Positions 63,931 through 64,000 of a stretch of 64,000 nt of DNA are shown here, in pieces. The notes beneath the pieces were generated by a model, which worked only from the letters and a program-made list of their open reading frames with translations, ran no database searches and had not been told where the DNA came from. Source of the stretch: Prototheca cutis (taxonomy: Eukaryota > Chlorophyta > Trebouxiophyceae > Chlorellales > Chlorellaceae); assembly GCA_002897115.2 (NCBI GenBank), contig BCIH01000005.1:338209-402208 (forward strand), written 5' to 3'. Every line of letters begins with the position of its first letter. The first letter of the stretch is position 1. The position numbers and the translations under genes were made by a program.

Positions 63931-64000
63931 CGGTGCTGTCCCTTGCGTGGTGGCATTCTGGCGCCCTTCACCAGAGCAGCAGGTGGGAGACTTCACGCCG

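Noticed and set aside
1..64000. CRISPR array, prophage or bacterial operon
   Set aside because: No regularly spaced direct repeats with spacers; genes are intron-rich and eukaryotic.

Overview
This is a nuclear genome window from a eukaryote, most likely a GC-rich green alga of the Chlorella/trebouxiophyte type. Nearly every gene is split by short GT-AG introns of about 100-200 bp. Third codon positions are strongly G/C. TGTAA-type poly(A) elements follow several stop codons. The gene set is algal: a two-domain plastid-type NFU protein, an RWP-RK regulator, a GT77-like wall glycosyltransferase, plant-type PEX14 and MRS2, and FAS1 proteins. I cannot name the species. Exon borders were read by hand from splice signals and phase continuity. 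Where I list exons, the phases add up unless I say otherwise.

Layout, left to right. 1-1.8 kb: the end of a Trm11-like RNA methyltransferase and an ankyrin protein. 2.1-3.9 kb: a phosphatidylglycerophosphate synthase. 4.6-5.2 kb: a dispersed repeat with scattered Ns, followed by fragmentary minus-strand exons to 6.9 kb. 7.3-8.9 kb: an RWP-RK regulator. 9.7-16.7 kb: a complete 23-exon FANCJ/BRIP1 DNA helicase. 17-21.6 kb: a small unknown gene, a secreted FAS1 protein and an unknown acidic-tailed protein. 22.7-23.3 kb: the inverted partner of the repeat. 23.5-29.3 kb: a nucleotide-sugar transporter, ribosomal protein uS10 and an MCRS1-type FHA protein. 29.9-32.0 kb: a second secreted FAS1 protein. 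32.6-39.6 kb: a PLAT/LH2-PP2C fusion, an A20/AN1 protein, ATG101 and a tyrosine phosphatase. 40.2-50.9 kb, all minus strand: NFU, PEX14, an OTU protease, a small predicted mitochondrial protein and an MRS2/CorA magnesium channel. 51.5-55.4 kb: a receptor-like kinase with a FAS1-like ectodomain. 56.9-63.1 kb: a HEAT-repeat protein and the GT77-like enzyme. The right edge carries a possible last exon of another gene.

The neighbours form no operon or shared pathway; this looks like an ordinary gene-dense algal chromosome arm. The points most worth a second look are the PLAT-PP2C fusion, the kinase with FAS1-like ectodomain and altered HRD/DFG motifs, the RWP-RK domain without its name-giving Arg, the strand-polarised G/C homopolymers in introns, two GC-AG introns, and the inverted pair of about 0.6-kb repeats.
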